A stretch of 64,000 bases of DNA, taken from contig OX457071.1 in assembly GCA_949752795.1 (NCBI GenBank), positions 32,100,800 to 32,164,799 on the forward strand, given 5' to 3'. Both the position numbers and the translations under genes were made by a program. Under the pieces are notes generated by a model, which did no database searches, was not told where the DNA came from, and was given only the letters and a program-made list of their open reading frames with translations. Below are positions 47,540 through 58,067 of this stretch, piece after piece (position 1 is the stretch's first letter; each line of letters opens with the position of its first letter). This DNA comes from Hyperoodon ampullatus. Its lineage: Eukaryota; Chordata; Mammalia; Artiodactyla; Ziphiidae.

Positions 47540-47996
47540 TATACCTGGATAATCTGAGCTCATCCCATGAGCCCTTTTAAAGCAGAGTTTTCTCCAGCTG
47601 GTCACAGAATAGGAAGTCAGAGATTCAAAGCAGATTCAATGCCTTGTTGCTTGTGTTTAGATGGAGGGCATCACATGGCAAGGGATGCACGTGGTCCTTG
47701 GAGCCAAGATAGACCCCTGGAAGAAAGCAAGCACGAAAATAGGTACCTCAGTTTTAAAGTTGCAAGGAACTGAATTCTGACAAGAATGAGCTTGGATGTA
47801 GATTTTTTCCCCAGAGCTTCCAGAAGGTAACTCAGTCTAGCCAACACCTTGATTTCAACCTTGACGTACCCGAAGCACAGAATCCAACCATGCCATGTCA
47901 AACTTCTAACCTATAGATGGGGAGCTAATTAATGGTTATTGCTTTAAGCCACTGAGTTTGTGGCAATTCATTATACAGCAATAGAAAACAAATACA
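47540..47996 (+). mobile_element. MLT1-type LTR (ERVL-MaLR), 3' portion
   Basis: TGAGCCCTTTTAAAGCAGAG, ATGGAGGGCATCACATGGCAAGG, GCAAGGAACTGAATTCTGAC, CCAACACCTTGATTTCAACC, TTTAAGCCACTGAGTTTGTGGCAATTC, CAGCAATAGAAAACAAATAC follow the MLT1 LTR order. Open frames across it are chance. Confidence 0.85.
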
Positions 47997-49195
47997 ACCC
48001 AGCCAATAATATTGAGTTAACAAATTAAAAATACATCCAATGGATAAAATATTATACTATGACTAAAAACTATGTTGTCAAAGCATATTTAGTGACATAG
48101 AAAATGCTAATATGTTAAGCAAAGAGAAAGCAAGCAAAATACAAACTGTATGTAACTATAGGTAATTATGTATAACTATATGTATGATCCCAAATACGTA
48201 TTTGAGATCTTATAAGCCAGGGACCTTGGTCAAATTGTTTAACCTCACTGTACTTCAGCATCTCCTTCTGCAAAATGAAGATTTTACATTTTACCTGTAA
48301 AATATTTTATATTCCAGCCCCCCAATGTAACCTTATTAACTATTTGGTTTCCCCAAAACACAATCAAGAAAGATTAATGCTTCATTCCTTCATTTTATTT
48401 ACTAAGTTGTAGAATAATAATTTGGTGCCCCATCAACCTGAATAATTGACCAATAAAGTTACCACTACTGTGAACTTGTGGATTTAAAATATTTGATTCA
48501 TTTTAACATTTTAATTCAACCTGGTTATTATTCTGTTTGATGCTCCATCAAATTGTTCCATCTTTAGCTAGAGAGAACACATCTGAGTTGGCTCCTGTGT
48601 CTTTAAACATAACCTCATTGGTCTCTGACAACTTCTTTGCTTTAAGGTACAGCCACATATTGCAGACACAACTTGGTACCTTTCCTGTCTCAGAATGACA
48701 ACTGGCCATTTCTCTAAGGAGCTTCGACTTATTTTAATAGGAAATGGTATGTAGAGACGGAAGTCTAAGTGATAGTGATAGAAATAATCTATACTACTTA
48801 GTTCACATGATTTCTAGAACTTTCTTGTGTATACAGCTAGAAGAAAATCTTTCTTATTAATAACGTTAATGTAAAACTTATTTGCTTGATTCTTGCATCT
48901 ACATAATAATTTAAATAATAACATTACCAGTAACAATAAGACTACTGAATACTGTGCTTTTTTTTTTGGTCCTTATGGTATATTCAACCAAGAACGTACT
49001 GTCACAGTGCTGCGTTTTAAAAGTACTTGATGTAATTAGTCTCTGTGTGATTATGATTATAATTTGGTATACAATTAAGTAATGTTCCCTTGTTTTGATT
49101 TGCTTTTGATGATTAACATTTGCTTAATTTCCTTTTCTATTTAATTTAAAAATGTATATGTTATGTACTTGTTCCCAAAGTCAAAATTATAAACC
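47997..49195. other. AT-rich DNA with a MIR3-like fragment
   Basis: About 48215-48300 resembles a MIR/MIR3 core (GGACCTTGGTCAAATTGTTTAACC, CAGCATCTCCTTCTGCAAAATG). The remainder is unassigned. The 5' end of the following ERVL segment may begin here unrecognised. Confidence 0.35.
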
Positions 49196-50230
49196 AAGGT
49201 GTATTCAGTGGGGTTTAGCTACCTGATGCTGCATTGATTAGAATGGACTCCTTTCAACCAAGAGGGTGACAGTGATTCCTTCTTATCAGAATGGGTACCT
49301 ATTGTAGACCTGGGTTTGCCTTCCTTACCTGTAGAGGATCTCCCAGAACCACCATCTGAAGATTTAAAGAATGCAGGAAATATATGAATAATATCCCACA
49401 CAACAGTATTTCCGACTAAGGGACCCATTTTACAGCCCCTTACATAAAGAGATGTGACAATAGGCACACTATTGACTGTTTTTTCCTAAACCTTATCAAC
49501 ATAGTAGAATGGTGGAATGGCCTGGTAGGTGGGTGGTTAAAGCAATAGCTTGGGGATAACACTTCTGGAATGGGGTGCTGTCCTCCAGGAGTTTGTATAT
49601 GCATTGAAGCCTTGGCTTGGTTGTGAGTTCAATAGTTAGAATATGAATCTGGAAGCCAGTGGGTACAAGTAAGATTGGCCCTTCTCTCAATAACTCCCAG
49701 GGACCCATTTGTGGAATTTGTACTTCTCATCCTTATAAACTGGTTCTGCTGGATTAGAAGTTCTGATTTACGATGGGGTGAGGGAATATTTTATTTGTAG
49801 TGACTTGAAGGTACTACTACCACCTGGGTGTTCTGGACACTTCATGCCAAATGACCAGCAGTAAAAAAATTCTGTTATTATGTTGATGGGGGAAATTGAA
49901 CCTTATTGTCCTGAAGAGTTAATTAATGTTCCTGCTATACAGTAAGGTAGAGAGAGGTGTGCCTGAAAGAGGACATTACTAGGGTGTTTCTTGGAGCATC
50001 AATGCCTCGTGACAACGTTGAACAAGCAGTTGAAGTAAACCTAACGAGGGCAAGTTAACTAAGGTTAACTTGCAGACCCCATAGGGATGGTGGTCTTGTT
50101 ATCCCCCAGGCATGCGAACTAGAACAGCCAAAATGCTGGTCAAGGGTGAGGAAAATGTAGAGTGGGTGATTAAAAAAATAATTAGATTCAAAACCACCTG
50201 CAGCAATAAAGAATATAGTTTGTTCTGTGA
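49196..50230 (+). pseudogene. Decayed ERVL internal region (end of pol with dUTPase-domain remnant)
   Basis: Plus-strand sequence keeps the order of the end of ERVL pol: GAGGATCTCCCAGAACCACCATC, then ACCTTATCAACATAGTAGAATGGTGGAATGG, then GGGGTGCTGTCCTCCAGGA. It then enters the dUTPase-like region (ACCACCTGGGTGTTCTGGACACTTCATGCC, a remnant of the PPGHFGL-type strand) and ends near AACTAGAACAGCCAAAATGCTGG. In ERVL, pol encodes reverse transcriptase, RNase H and integrase with a dUTPase at its end, and there is no env. This copy is riddled with stops and frameshifts, is missing its 5' two thirds and cannot encode protein. Frames on the opposite strand in this interval are antisense artefacts. 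Confidence 0.75.
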
Positions 50231-50234
50231 AACT

Positions 50235-50816
50235 TCTTGTATTAAATCCTTGCAGAGAATACCACATGCCATCACCATAAGAGAGGCTCCATGACAAAGT
50301 TTGCTTTAACGGCAGGCATAGGTGAATCCCCTGGTCCCCACATTTTACCTTAGCCACTTCTTAGGTTACCAATTCTCTGCATATTCTGAGCATCTTTGTG
50401 CAGGCTTTGACTGTCTTTGTACAAGTGTGATCTGACAGTACTTCACCTTGGGTTTACATGTATATGTCTTACTTCTAGTGGAAACTTGTATGCACGTTCA
50501 GCTTGGAGTTGCAGGGAAGCTAATGCCTTTGACCAAAGGGTGATGAGAACCAAAGAAGAATGCCTTCCTTTTTCAATCTTGAGGCAGACAGTTTCAAAAA
50601 GCATTTCCTGGTCTCCTCAGATGGCCCTTCAGCTTAAAAAACCCGTCACCCTTTTTGGTAGCCAACTTGATAATGCATCCTTGCACTGGTTTTATCTCCT
50701 TTAGTATTCATTCCCCTTACATCTTCCTTCTACTTCCTAGAATAACTTCCCAAACAAATTATCTGCATGCAAATCTTTGTTTTAAGCTCTGCTCACAGAG
50801 GAATCCTGGCTAAAAC
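50235..50816 (+). mobile_element. Probable 3' LTR of the ERVL copy (MLT2-like)
   Basis: Directly follows the internal region. Its end (CTTCCTAGAATAACTTCCCAAACAAATTATCTGC, TTTTAAGCTCTGCTCACAGAGGAATCCTGGCTAAAACA) matches the style of ERVL/MLT2 LTR 3' ends. The start is uncertain by tens of bases. Diverged, with no intact promoter claimed. Confidence 0.55.
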
Positions 50817-50849
50817 ACGGTCAACAGGCAGGCTCACTCTTGATTCTGT

Positions 50850-50940
50850 TCACTGCTATATCACTGCTCCTAAGAAGAGTCCCTGGCAATTAGGATGCAC
50901 TCAGTAAGTATTTGTTACTTAATAAGCAGATAAATGAATG
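50850..50940 (+). mobile_element. L2 3' tail fragment
   Basis: CACTGCTATATCACTGCTCC, CCTGGCAATTAGGATGCACTCAGTAAGTATTTG, a decayed L2 end. Confidence 0.6.
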
Positions 50941-51070
50941 AGTCCCCCTTTTATTTAGACTAACAGAAAAATGAATCTATAGTTTTAACCTCTAAGATAT
51001 CTAGGAGTGAGAAGTGGATGCAGTGAGGTCAAGGCAAGCTTAAAGAATGAATTTAAAAGACCTGTCTACA

Positions 51071-51300
51071 GGGCTTCCCTGGTGGCGCAGTGGTTGAGAG
51101 TCCGCCTGCCGATGCAGGGGACACGGGTTCGTGCCCCGGTCTGGGAGGATCCCACATGCCGCGGAGCGGCTGGGCCCGTGGGCCATGGCCACTGAGCCTG
51201 TGCTCCGGAGCCTGTGCTCCGGAGCCTGTGCTCCGCAAGGGGAGAGGCCGCAACAGTGAGAGGCCCGCCTAACCGCAAAAAAAAAAAAAAAAAAAAAAAA
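51071..51300 (+). mobile_element. Young CHR SINE with 16-bp TSD and internal 3x14-bp repeat
   Basis: Full-length young CHR SINE with a 30-nt poly(A). TSD AAAAGACCTGTCTACA at 51055-51070 and 51301-51316, identical. The body contains three exact tandem copies of GAGCCTGTGCTCCG (51194-51207, 51208-51221, 51222-51235) where other copies have about one and a half. Confidence 0.97.
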
Positions 51301-51316
51301 AAAAGACCTGTCTACA

Positions 51317-52027
51317 TATTTATTATATAGATTTTTATGTTTATCTTCTAGCAACTAGCAAAAGGACCACTCCTACTACCAACTGTTTTAGGTCATGTTT
51401 CCTAGAAGCAGGGTCAGAGACAGGGTTTCAGGTGGATATTATTTATTATATCAGGAGAAAAGGAGAGAAACTGGCACTTAATGCTAGGATGCAATTCCAG
51501 ATGGAGTCTAGCTTTAGCCCACTCCATGGGGAGCTCTAGGGCATGCACTGCAACATCAAATTGGTTTCTGAAGCAGTCTTATCCCTGCCTCCAGGGAGTC
51601 AGTGGCTGCGATCTGTTCCTAGGAGTGTGGGTGAGACATAACCTCCCAGATTAGTCAACTCTTGTTTAGTTGAGGGCAATTACCTGGAGAAGGTTTTAAT
51701 TTCATGCCATTAGTAGCCAACAGCACCAACTAGGGAATGGCTACACTGGTCCTGGTCAAAGGGATCTGGCCAAGACACCAGCAACATTCACTACAGAAAG
51801 AAATACATTTTCAGAACAAGATAGAGAATTTGACCAAATGGATTGAAATATCAGTTAAGTTAAATTTTCAGGGATACTTTATCTTCCATGTCGGCACAAT
51901 TTACACAATCCTTTCCTCATGAAATTGAATGCTACTGATACTGCAGACATTTGTTAATTTAGACACATCTGGCTATTACCTCTAAAGGCAGACATTAGCA
52001 TGATTTGTATTCAGTAAACTCTATGAA
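51317..52027. other. Unassigned, possibly old repeat
   Basis: About 51385-51650 (CATGTTTCCTAGAAGCAGGGTCAGAGACAGGG ... GGATATTATTTATTATATCAGGAG) has the feel of an old interspersed repeat but I cannot name it. No exon recognised. Confidence 0.3.
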
Positions 52028-52038
52028 TCTCTTCAAAT

Positions 52039-52254
52039 TTTTTTTTTTTTTTTTTTTTTTTTGTGGTATGCCGGCCTCTCACTGTTGTGGCCTCTCCCGT
52101 TGTGGAGCACAGGCACCAGACACACAGGCTCAGCAGCCATGGCTCACGGGCCCAGCCACTCCACGGCATGTGGCATCTTCCCGGACCGGGACATGAACCT
52201 GTGTCCCCTGCATCGGCAGGCGGACTCTCAACAACTGCGCCACCAGGGAAGCCC
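52039..52254 (-). mobile_element. CHR SINE with 11-bp TSD
   Basis: Poly-T (27 nt), then the reversed body and head ending CACCAGGGAAGCCC. TSD TCTCTTCAAAT (52028-52038) against TCTCTTCTAAT (52255-52265), one mismatch. It lies just 3' of a hAT transposase fragment. Confidence 0.94.
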
Positions 52255-52274
52255 TCTCTTCTAATGTTATTTCC

Positions 52275-52620
52275 ATCAATTAGTTCTGAAATTCTTCAAA
52301 AGTTTTGAATATTTTGAGCTCTGAATGTTCAGGCATGGGAAGTGAGTTGCAACCATCCCCAGTTGCCATCTGCTCAGTCCACATGTCCACATGGAATCTG
52401 CATACACGTACTTTGAACAAATCAGCAGTGCTCTTTTGTTCCCCTGCAGTCTTGGGTTCAGAGTGTTTAAACATCTTGTCAATTTCACAAGGATGTACAG
52501 CCTACTCAGCCACTGGGGGTCTGACAAGTTGGGTCTCTCAGAGTCTATTAATTCTAAAAAGTCCTTCATCTGAGGTAGCAGCTCAAAAAATATATTCAAC
52601 AAGTTTCTATGACTCAGTCA
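52275..52620 (-). pseudogene. Broken hAT-family transposase fragment (ZBED5/FAM200/GTF2IRD2-like)
   Basis: Minus-strand translation gives FFELLPQMKDFLELIDS, SDPQWLSRLYILVKLTRC and LNTLNPRLQGNK. This is the 'F-LL-E-K-FL ... L-D--WL--L-YLVDIT-HLN-LN--LQG' pattern of the C-terminal part of hAT (Charlie-type) transposases and of domesticated relatives such as ZBED5, FAM200 and GTF2IRD2. After LQGNK the frame shifts; the next frame carries DLFKVRVCRFHVDMWTEQM, corresponding to the following '--DL---V-AF--KL-LW---L' block. Only about 110 residues remain, with at least one frameshift and a decayed start. It is either a piece of an old Charlie-like transposon or of a processed copy of a domesticated gene. 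Family assignment is by pattern from memory. Confidence 0.6.
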
Positions 52621-53499
52621 ACTGAATGCTTTAAAATAAGTCTCCATGCTCTTGTTATCCAAATTCTTCTTCTTTCAAAAGTACATAAATTCTTTATGAT
52701 TAAGGGCATACAATGGAGAAAATTCAGTTTTAATCACTTCTATATTGTGCAATGAACTTTAATTGTACAGTTCATAACACAGTGGTGCTTTGGAAAGAGA
52801 ATATGTCATCCTTATTTTTTGACTTGAGTAAATTGCTGAAACCTTTCTTTTTCTTTTCACTTCAGGTGTCTAATCCTGGTACCTGAACTTGACTTTTCCT
52901 GTTTAAATCCTGTTCTTCTTCTTTCCTCCCTCCTTCCCTCCCTCCCTTCCTCCTCTCCTTCCCTGTTAAAATCTTTGATTGAAGTCTCTTGGCCACTCCA
53001 GAGGGGAGGGGTGGGCTGAATTTGACCTTCAGGGCTAACTTTAACTTTGGGCCAAGTGAATTACCTTTATTTCTATCCAGCAGAAAGTTTCAGGAGGTGA
53101 AGAGTAATCTATAACTTTCATGCTGCACAGAATGAAGGAATATTCAGACAGTTTCTGAACTTAAAACTAAATTTATTCTTTGGAAACACCATGCAAGGAA
53201 CTTTTTAAAACTTAAATCATTCCTTTATTTCTACGACAAATTTCTTGGAGTTCTGTGAGAAAATACGTCTTCCTTTAAAAAATTAGCTTTGAGGTGTCAA
53301 GAGCCAAACAAAGCCATTCCTTATATAGAAAGTACTAATAACCAAAACGTCAAGGACACTATGTTGCATCAAATTTATTTATTTAAATCATTTGTTTAAA
53401 ATAGGCTCTACTTCTCAAAGAATTCAAAATACATGGGAAAAAGAAGAGAATAAAAGGTATGTAACCTTTTCTGTGACTTTTTTCTATTAGAAAAGAGGA
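52621..53499. other. AT-rich DNA with a polypyrimidine tract
   Basis: 52918-52965 is a (CCTT/CCCT)n tract. No exon or repeat otherwise recognised. The upstream part of the hAT fragment may extend into 52621-52700. Confidence 0.35.
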
Positions 53500-54480
53500 T
53501 CTAGAGAAGTACAATAATTCAAGGTATGTTTTTTAGATGGAATGGACAGGACTTTGTTATGGATTAGATGTGGGTCTGAAAGAGAGAAAGATGTCAAACA
53601 TTTGTTTATAGAAACTGGATAGATCATAATACTATTTTCTGAGACAGGAAAGACTAAAAGTGGAGTATTTAGAGGAAGGGGAATGTGTAGAATTTTAGTT
53701 TGGAGCACATTTAATTAAGATGCTTATGAGACATCCAAGTGGAGAAGTAGAAATTCAAATAAGTCATTAGCTAAAGGATTTTGGGGCTCAGTAGAATGGT
53801 CTAAGCTGGAACTGAAAGTTTTAGAAGCTGTTTACTAAAGATGGTACTGGAAATCTTAATCACCTAAGTGAGCATAGATAACAAGATGCGTCACACAATG
53901 CCTGGAATAACTTCAAAGTTTGGAGGTCAGGAGAGTAGAAGCTGGCCAAAGATACTAAGAACTGGTGACCATGTTTAAAAGAGGATCAAGTGCTAACCAC
54001 GTTGAGAACCACTGGAGAGAGCTGAAGTTGTATGAGGCTAGAAGGGTGCCAATTAGATTTGCAATATGGAAGTTGTACTGTCCTTGACAAAATTAATTTC
54101 AGTGCAATTATAAGGATGGAGATACCATCAAGGTGGCTGAAGAATACATAGGGGGTGAGAGTTTTGATTCAGGGTTTGGGGTCAAGTTTTTAAAGAATTT
54201 TGACTATGCTAGAGAGCAGAGCAAAGGAGTGGCCATTGGAAGATGAATGCTCTTTTTGAAAGATGTGAGGATACTCGAATGCATTGGTGTAGACCAAGAA
54301 TGACTTGGTCTAGATGGAGAAGTAGAAGATACAGGAAAAGGAGCACAATTTAAGAATAAAGTTTGCTGAGATGAGAAGGAGAGGGACCTGGAGCCTACAT
54401 GGAGGGGTTTTTCTTTGTTAGTAGAAGAGACATTTTCTCTGATGTAACAGGCGAAAAAAGGAGTGGACAGAGCTGCAGAA
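53500..54480 (-). mobile_element. Long decayed L2 (ORF region)
   Basis: Reversed L2 reverse-transcriptase region: GGAATGGACAGGACTTTGTTATGGATTAGATGTGGG, TGCTTATGAGACATCCAAGTGGAG, GATACCATCAAGGTGGC. Purine-rich, with no open frame. A SINE interrupts its right end. Boundaries approximate. Confidence 0.6.
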
Positions 54481-54519
54481 GATTTGTGAACTACACAAAG
54501 ATTTTGTAATTTTTCTTTT

Positions 54520-54731
54520 CTTTTTTTTTTTTTTTTTTTGCGGTACACGGACCTCTCACTGTTGTGGCCTCTCCCATTGAGGAGCACAGGCTCTGGACAT
54601 GCAGGCTCAGCAGCCATGGTTCACGGGCCCAGCAGCTCCTCAGCATGTGGGATCTTCCCAGACTGAGGCGTGAACCCGTGTCCCCTGCAACAGCAGGCAG
54701 ACTCTCAACCACCGCACCACCAGGGAAGCCC
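54520..54731 (-). mobile_element. CHR SINE with 13-bp TSD
   Basis: Poly-T, reversed body, and head ending CCACCAGGGAAGCCC. TSD TAATTTTTCTTTT at 54507-54519 and 54732-54744, identical. Confidence 0.95.
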
Positions 54732-54744
54732 TAATTTTTCTTTT

Positions 54745-55819
54745 TGATGTGGAATAAACTTCCCTCTTAGGTTGGAAAAGAATCATGTACAGAATTTTCC
54801 TAAGTGTTCTAGGACCCAAATATTTCCTCAAACCTTGGAGCTCCCTGCAAATGCTCTGCTTGTCACCATTCATAATTTCCCTTTTAACACTCACATTGTC
54901 CTCAGAAATTCTGCCAGCAGATCACTATGGCTTCTGGAAGTTCAAACTGCTCAACCTCTGAGCTTTTAAAACTTTCTTAAAAATTCAGTGATTGGCCCAT
55001 TAACACAGCTACTTGCCTCAATGTACCACAACAGGTTAAGAAAAGGTTTCTTTTACTTATCTCCAAGCTTATGATATGGAAAATAATATTTCTCCTTACT
55101 TCATCTACATTTTCTTCCAATAGTTCACTTCCTTTGGGCCCCAGGATAAAGAAATAAATAGACACTAACATCTCTGCACTAGATGAGATGTTCCAGAAAT
55201 CATTAAGCCTAGAAACATTCTTTGTCATTTCTAAGGTAAGAACAATAGACATTCAAGGAAAAAATTAGAACAGTGTTACTATGTGTGAGCAATTTGTAAA
55301 TTCTGACAATACTTTAGGGATAAGCATTAGGTATTATTAAATATGAAATTATTTAAGGAGGGTTTTTCTTAATCATTGGAAAGGTATGGCAGGCTCTTCA
55401 CACATCATAGAATACAACAGATAGTGATAACTGATCCTGGAGAAAGATTAGGGCAGACTGGAATTGACATGATACTTCATTGTATTATCTGCTCTTCTTG
55501 ATTCCCTTTTTTTTTTTTTTTTTACTTTTTCTTGTTTCTTTCCTAAGAAGAATGTATATATGGTGAAAATTAGATCTCCCAAATACTGATGCTAAGTCTT
55601 TTTTTATGCCTGCTAATAATTATAGTATAAAAAGAGAGAAATTCAGTGTCAAGTGTTTTAAAGTACAATTAAAACTTTAATCAAAATTCAACAAATTATC
55701 ACTCCCTGTACTTGACTTTAAGGTAAAGGAGGAAATTGCAGGACTAAGATACCATCTGGAATTTGGATGGAAAAAAAAGCACAAACCTGCTTGCATAGCT
55801 TTCTTCATTCTTCTTATTC
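54745..55819. other. Unique DNA
   Basis: A T17 run at about 55508-55524 is the only notable feature. A 91-codon minus frame at 54977-55252 has no domain. Confidence 0.3.
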
Positions 55820-56009
55820 TTTTTTCATTGAAGTATAGTTGATTTATAGTATTATATTAGTTTCAGGTGTACAACATAATTATGCAACATTTTTATAGAT
55901 TATACTCCATTTAAAGTTATTACAAAATAATGGCTATATTTTCCTATGCTGTACAATATATCCTTCTTGCTTATATATTGCTTATATATTTTATACATAG
56001 TAGTTTTTA
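55820..56009 (-). mobile_element. L1 3' UTR end joined to the L1 at its right
   Basis: Reversed L1 3' end (CATTGAAGTATAGTTGATTTATAG, GTGTACAACATAATTATGCAAC, CTATGCTGTACAATATATCC, ATACATAGTAGTTTTTAC). At about 56010 it abuts ORF2 endonuclease-domain sequence in the same orientation, so about 5 kb of normal L1 is missing between. Confidence 0.85.
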
Positions 56010-56600
56010 CATGGAATGTCCTATAAATATCAATTAAGCCCATCTTGTTTAATGTATAATTTAAAGCTTGTGTTTCCTTATTTATTTTCATTTTGGATGA
56101 TCTGTCCACTGGTGAAAGTGGGGTGTTAAAGTCCCCTACCATGATTGTGTTACTGTTGATTTCCCCTTTTATGGCTGTTAGTATTTGCCTTATGTATTGA
56201 GGTGCTCCTATGTTGGGTGCATAGATATTTACAGTTGTTATATCTTCTTCTTGGATTGATCCCTTGATCATTATGTAGTGTCCTTCTTTGTCTCTTGTAG
56301 TAGTCCTTGTTTTAAAGTCTATTTTTTCTGATACGAGAATTGCTACTCCAGCTTTCTTTTAATTTCCATTTGCATGGAATATCTTTTTCCATTCCCTCAC
56401 TTTCAGTGTGTATGTGTCCCTAGGTCAGAAGTGGGTGTCTTCTAGACAGCATATATACGGGTCTTATTTTTTTATCCATTCATCCAGTCTATGTCTTTCG
56501 GTTGGAGCATTTAATCCATTTACCTTAAAGGCAATTATCAATATGTATGTTCCTATTACCATTTTCTTGATTGTTTTGGGTTTGTTATTGTAAGTCTTTC
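56010..56600 (-). pseudogene. L1 ORF2 N-terminal fragment (AP-like endonuclease)
   Basis: Minus-strand translation in 56271-56010 shows TVNIYAPNIGAPQYIRQ and the catalytic-loop motif VGDFNTPLSPVDRSS of the APE-like endonuclease, ending at ...LIDIYRTFH, roughly two thirds through the endonuclease. Upstream (56272-56600) is the ORF2 start region with broken frames. The reverse-transcriptase and C-terminal domains are absent, so it cannot mobilise itself. Confidence 0.85.
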
Positions 56601-56620
56601 CCTTCTCCTGTGTTTCCTGC

Positions 56621-57508
56621 CTAGAGAAGTTCCTTTAGCATTTGTTGTAAAGATGGTTTGGTGGTGCTGAATTCCTTTAACTTTTGGTTGTCTGTAAAGG
56701 TTTTAATTTCTCTATCGAATCTGAATGAGATCCTTGCTGGGTAGAGTAATCTTGGTTGTAGGTTTTTTCCTTTCATCACTTTGAATATATCCTGCCACTC
56801 CTTTCTTGCTTGCAGAGTTTCTGCTGAAAGATCAGCTGTTAACCTTATGGGCATTCCCTGGTATGTCATTTGTTGTTTATCCCTTGCTGCTTTTAATATT
56901 TTTTCTTTGTATTTAATTTTTGATAGTTTGATTAATATGTGTCTTGGTGTGTTTCTCTTTGGATTTATCCTATATGGGTCTCTGAGCTTCCTGGACTTCA
57001 TTTACTGTTTCCTTTCCCATATTAGGGATGTTTTCAACTATAATCTCTTCAAATATTTTCTCAGTCCCTTTCTTTTTCTCTTCTTTTCTGGGACCAGTAT
57101 AATTTGAATGTTGGTGCACTTAATGCTGTCCCGAGGTCTCTGAGACTGTCCTCAATTCTTTTCATTCTTTTTTCTTTATTCTGCTCTGCTTTAATTATTT
57201 CCATTATTTTATCTTCCAGGTCACTTATCCATTCTTCTGACTCAGTTATTCTGCTGTTGATTACTTCTAGAGAATTTTTAATTTCATTTTATTTTGTTGT
57301 TCATCGTTTGTTTGCTCTTTAGTTCTTCTAAGTCCTTGTTAAACATTTCTTGTATTTTCTCCATTCTATTTCCAAGAGTTTGGATCATCTTTACTATCAT
57401 TATTCTGAATTCTTTTTCAGGTTGACTGCCTATTTCCTCTTTATTTGTTAGGTCTGGTGGGTTTTTACTTTGCTCCTTCATCTGCTGTGTGTTTCTCTGT
57501 CTTGTCAT
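56621..57508 (-). pseudogene. L1 ORF1 (RNA-binding chaperone), frameshifted
   Basis: ORF1p of L1 is a trimeric coiled-coil RNA-binding protein of the retrotransposition particle. The start at 57508 reads MTRQRNTQQMKEQSKNPPDL, then KEFRIMIVKMIQTLGNRMEKIQE (start of the coiled coil). The C-terminal part (57001-56621) reads INPKRNTPRHILIKLSKIK and ETLQARKEWQDIFKVMKGKN, ending LQQMLKELL, the conserved RRM/CTD end. Between them an inserted base near 57290 shifts the frame and another change near 56975 shifts it back; stops occur in between. Overall length matches an intact ORF1 (about 296 codons). Confidence 0.92.
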
Positions 57509-58022
57509 TTTGCTTAACTTACTGTGTTTGGGGTCTTCTTTTCGAAGACTGCAGGTTCGTAATTCCCATTGTTTTTGGTGTCTGTCCCCAGTGGCTAAGA
57601 TTGGTTCAGTGGGTTGTGTAGGCTTCCTGGTGGAGGGGACTAGTGTCTGTGTTCCGGTGGATGAGGCTGGATCTTGTCTTTCTGGTGGACAGGTCCAGGT
57701 CTGGTGGTGTGTTTTGTGGTGTCTGTGACCTTATTATGATTTTAGATAGCCTCTCTGCTAATGGGTGGGATTCTGTTCCTGTCTTGCTTGTTGTTTGGCA
57801 TAGGGTGTCAAGCACTGTAACTTGCTGGTTGTTGAGTGGAGCTGAGTCTTGACGTTGAGATGGATATCTCTGGGAGATTTTCACTGTTTGATATTATGTG
57901 GAGCTGAGAGTTCTCTGGTGGACCAATGTCCTGAACTCGGCTCTTCCACCACAGAGATACAGGCCTGATGCCTGGCCGGGGCACCAAGACCCTGTCATCC
58001 ACACAGCTCAGAATAAAAGAGA

Positions 58023-58067
<45 letters not shown>

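Noticed and set aside
49219..49708. Two minus-strand frames that look protein-like
   Set aside because: They are antisense to the ERVL internal region, which reads on the plus strand.
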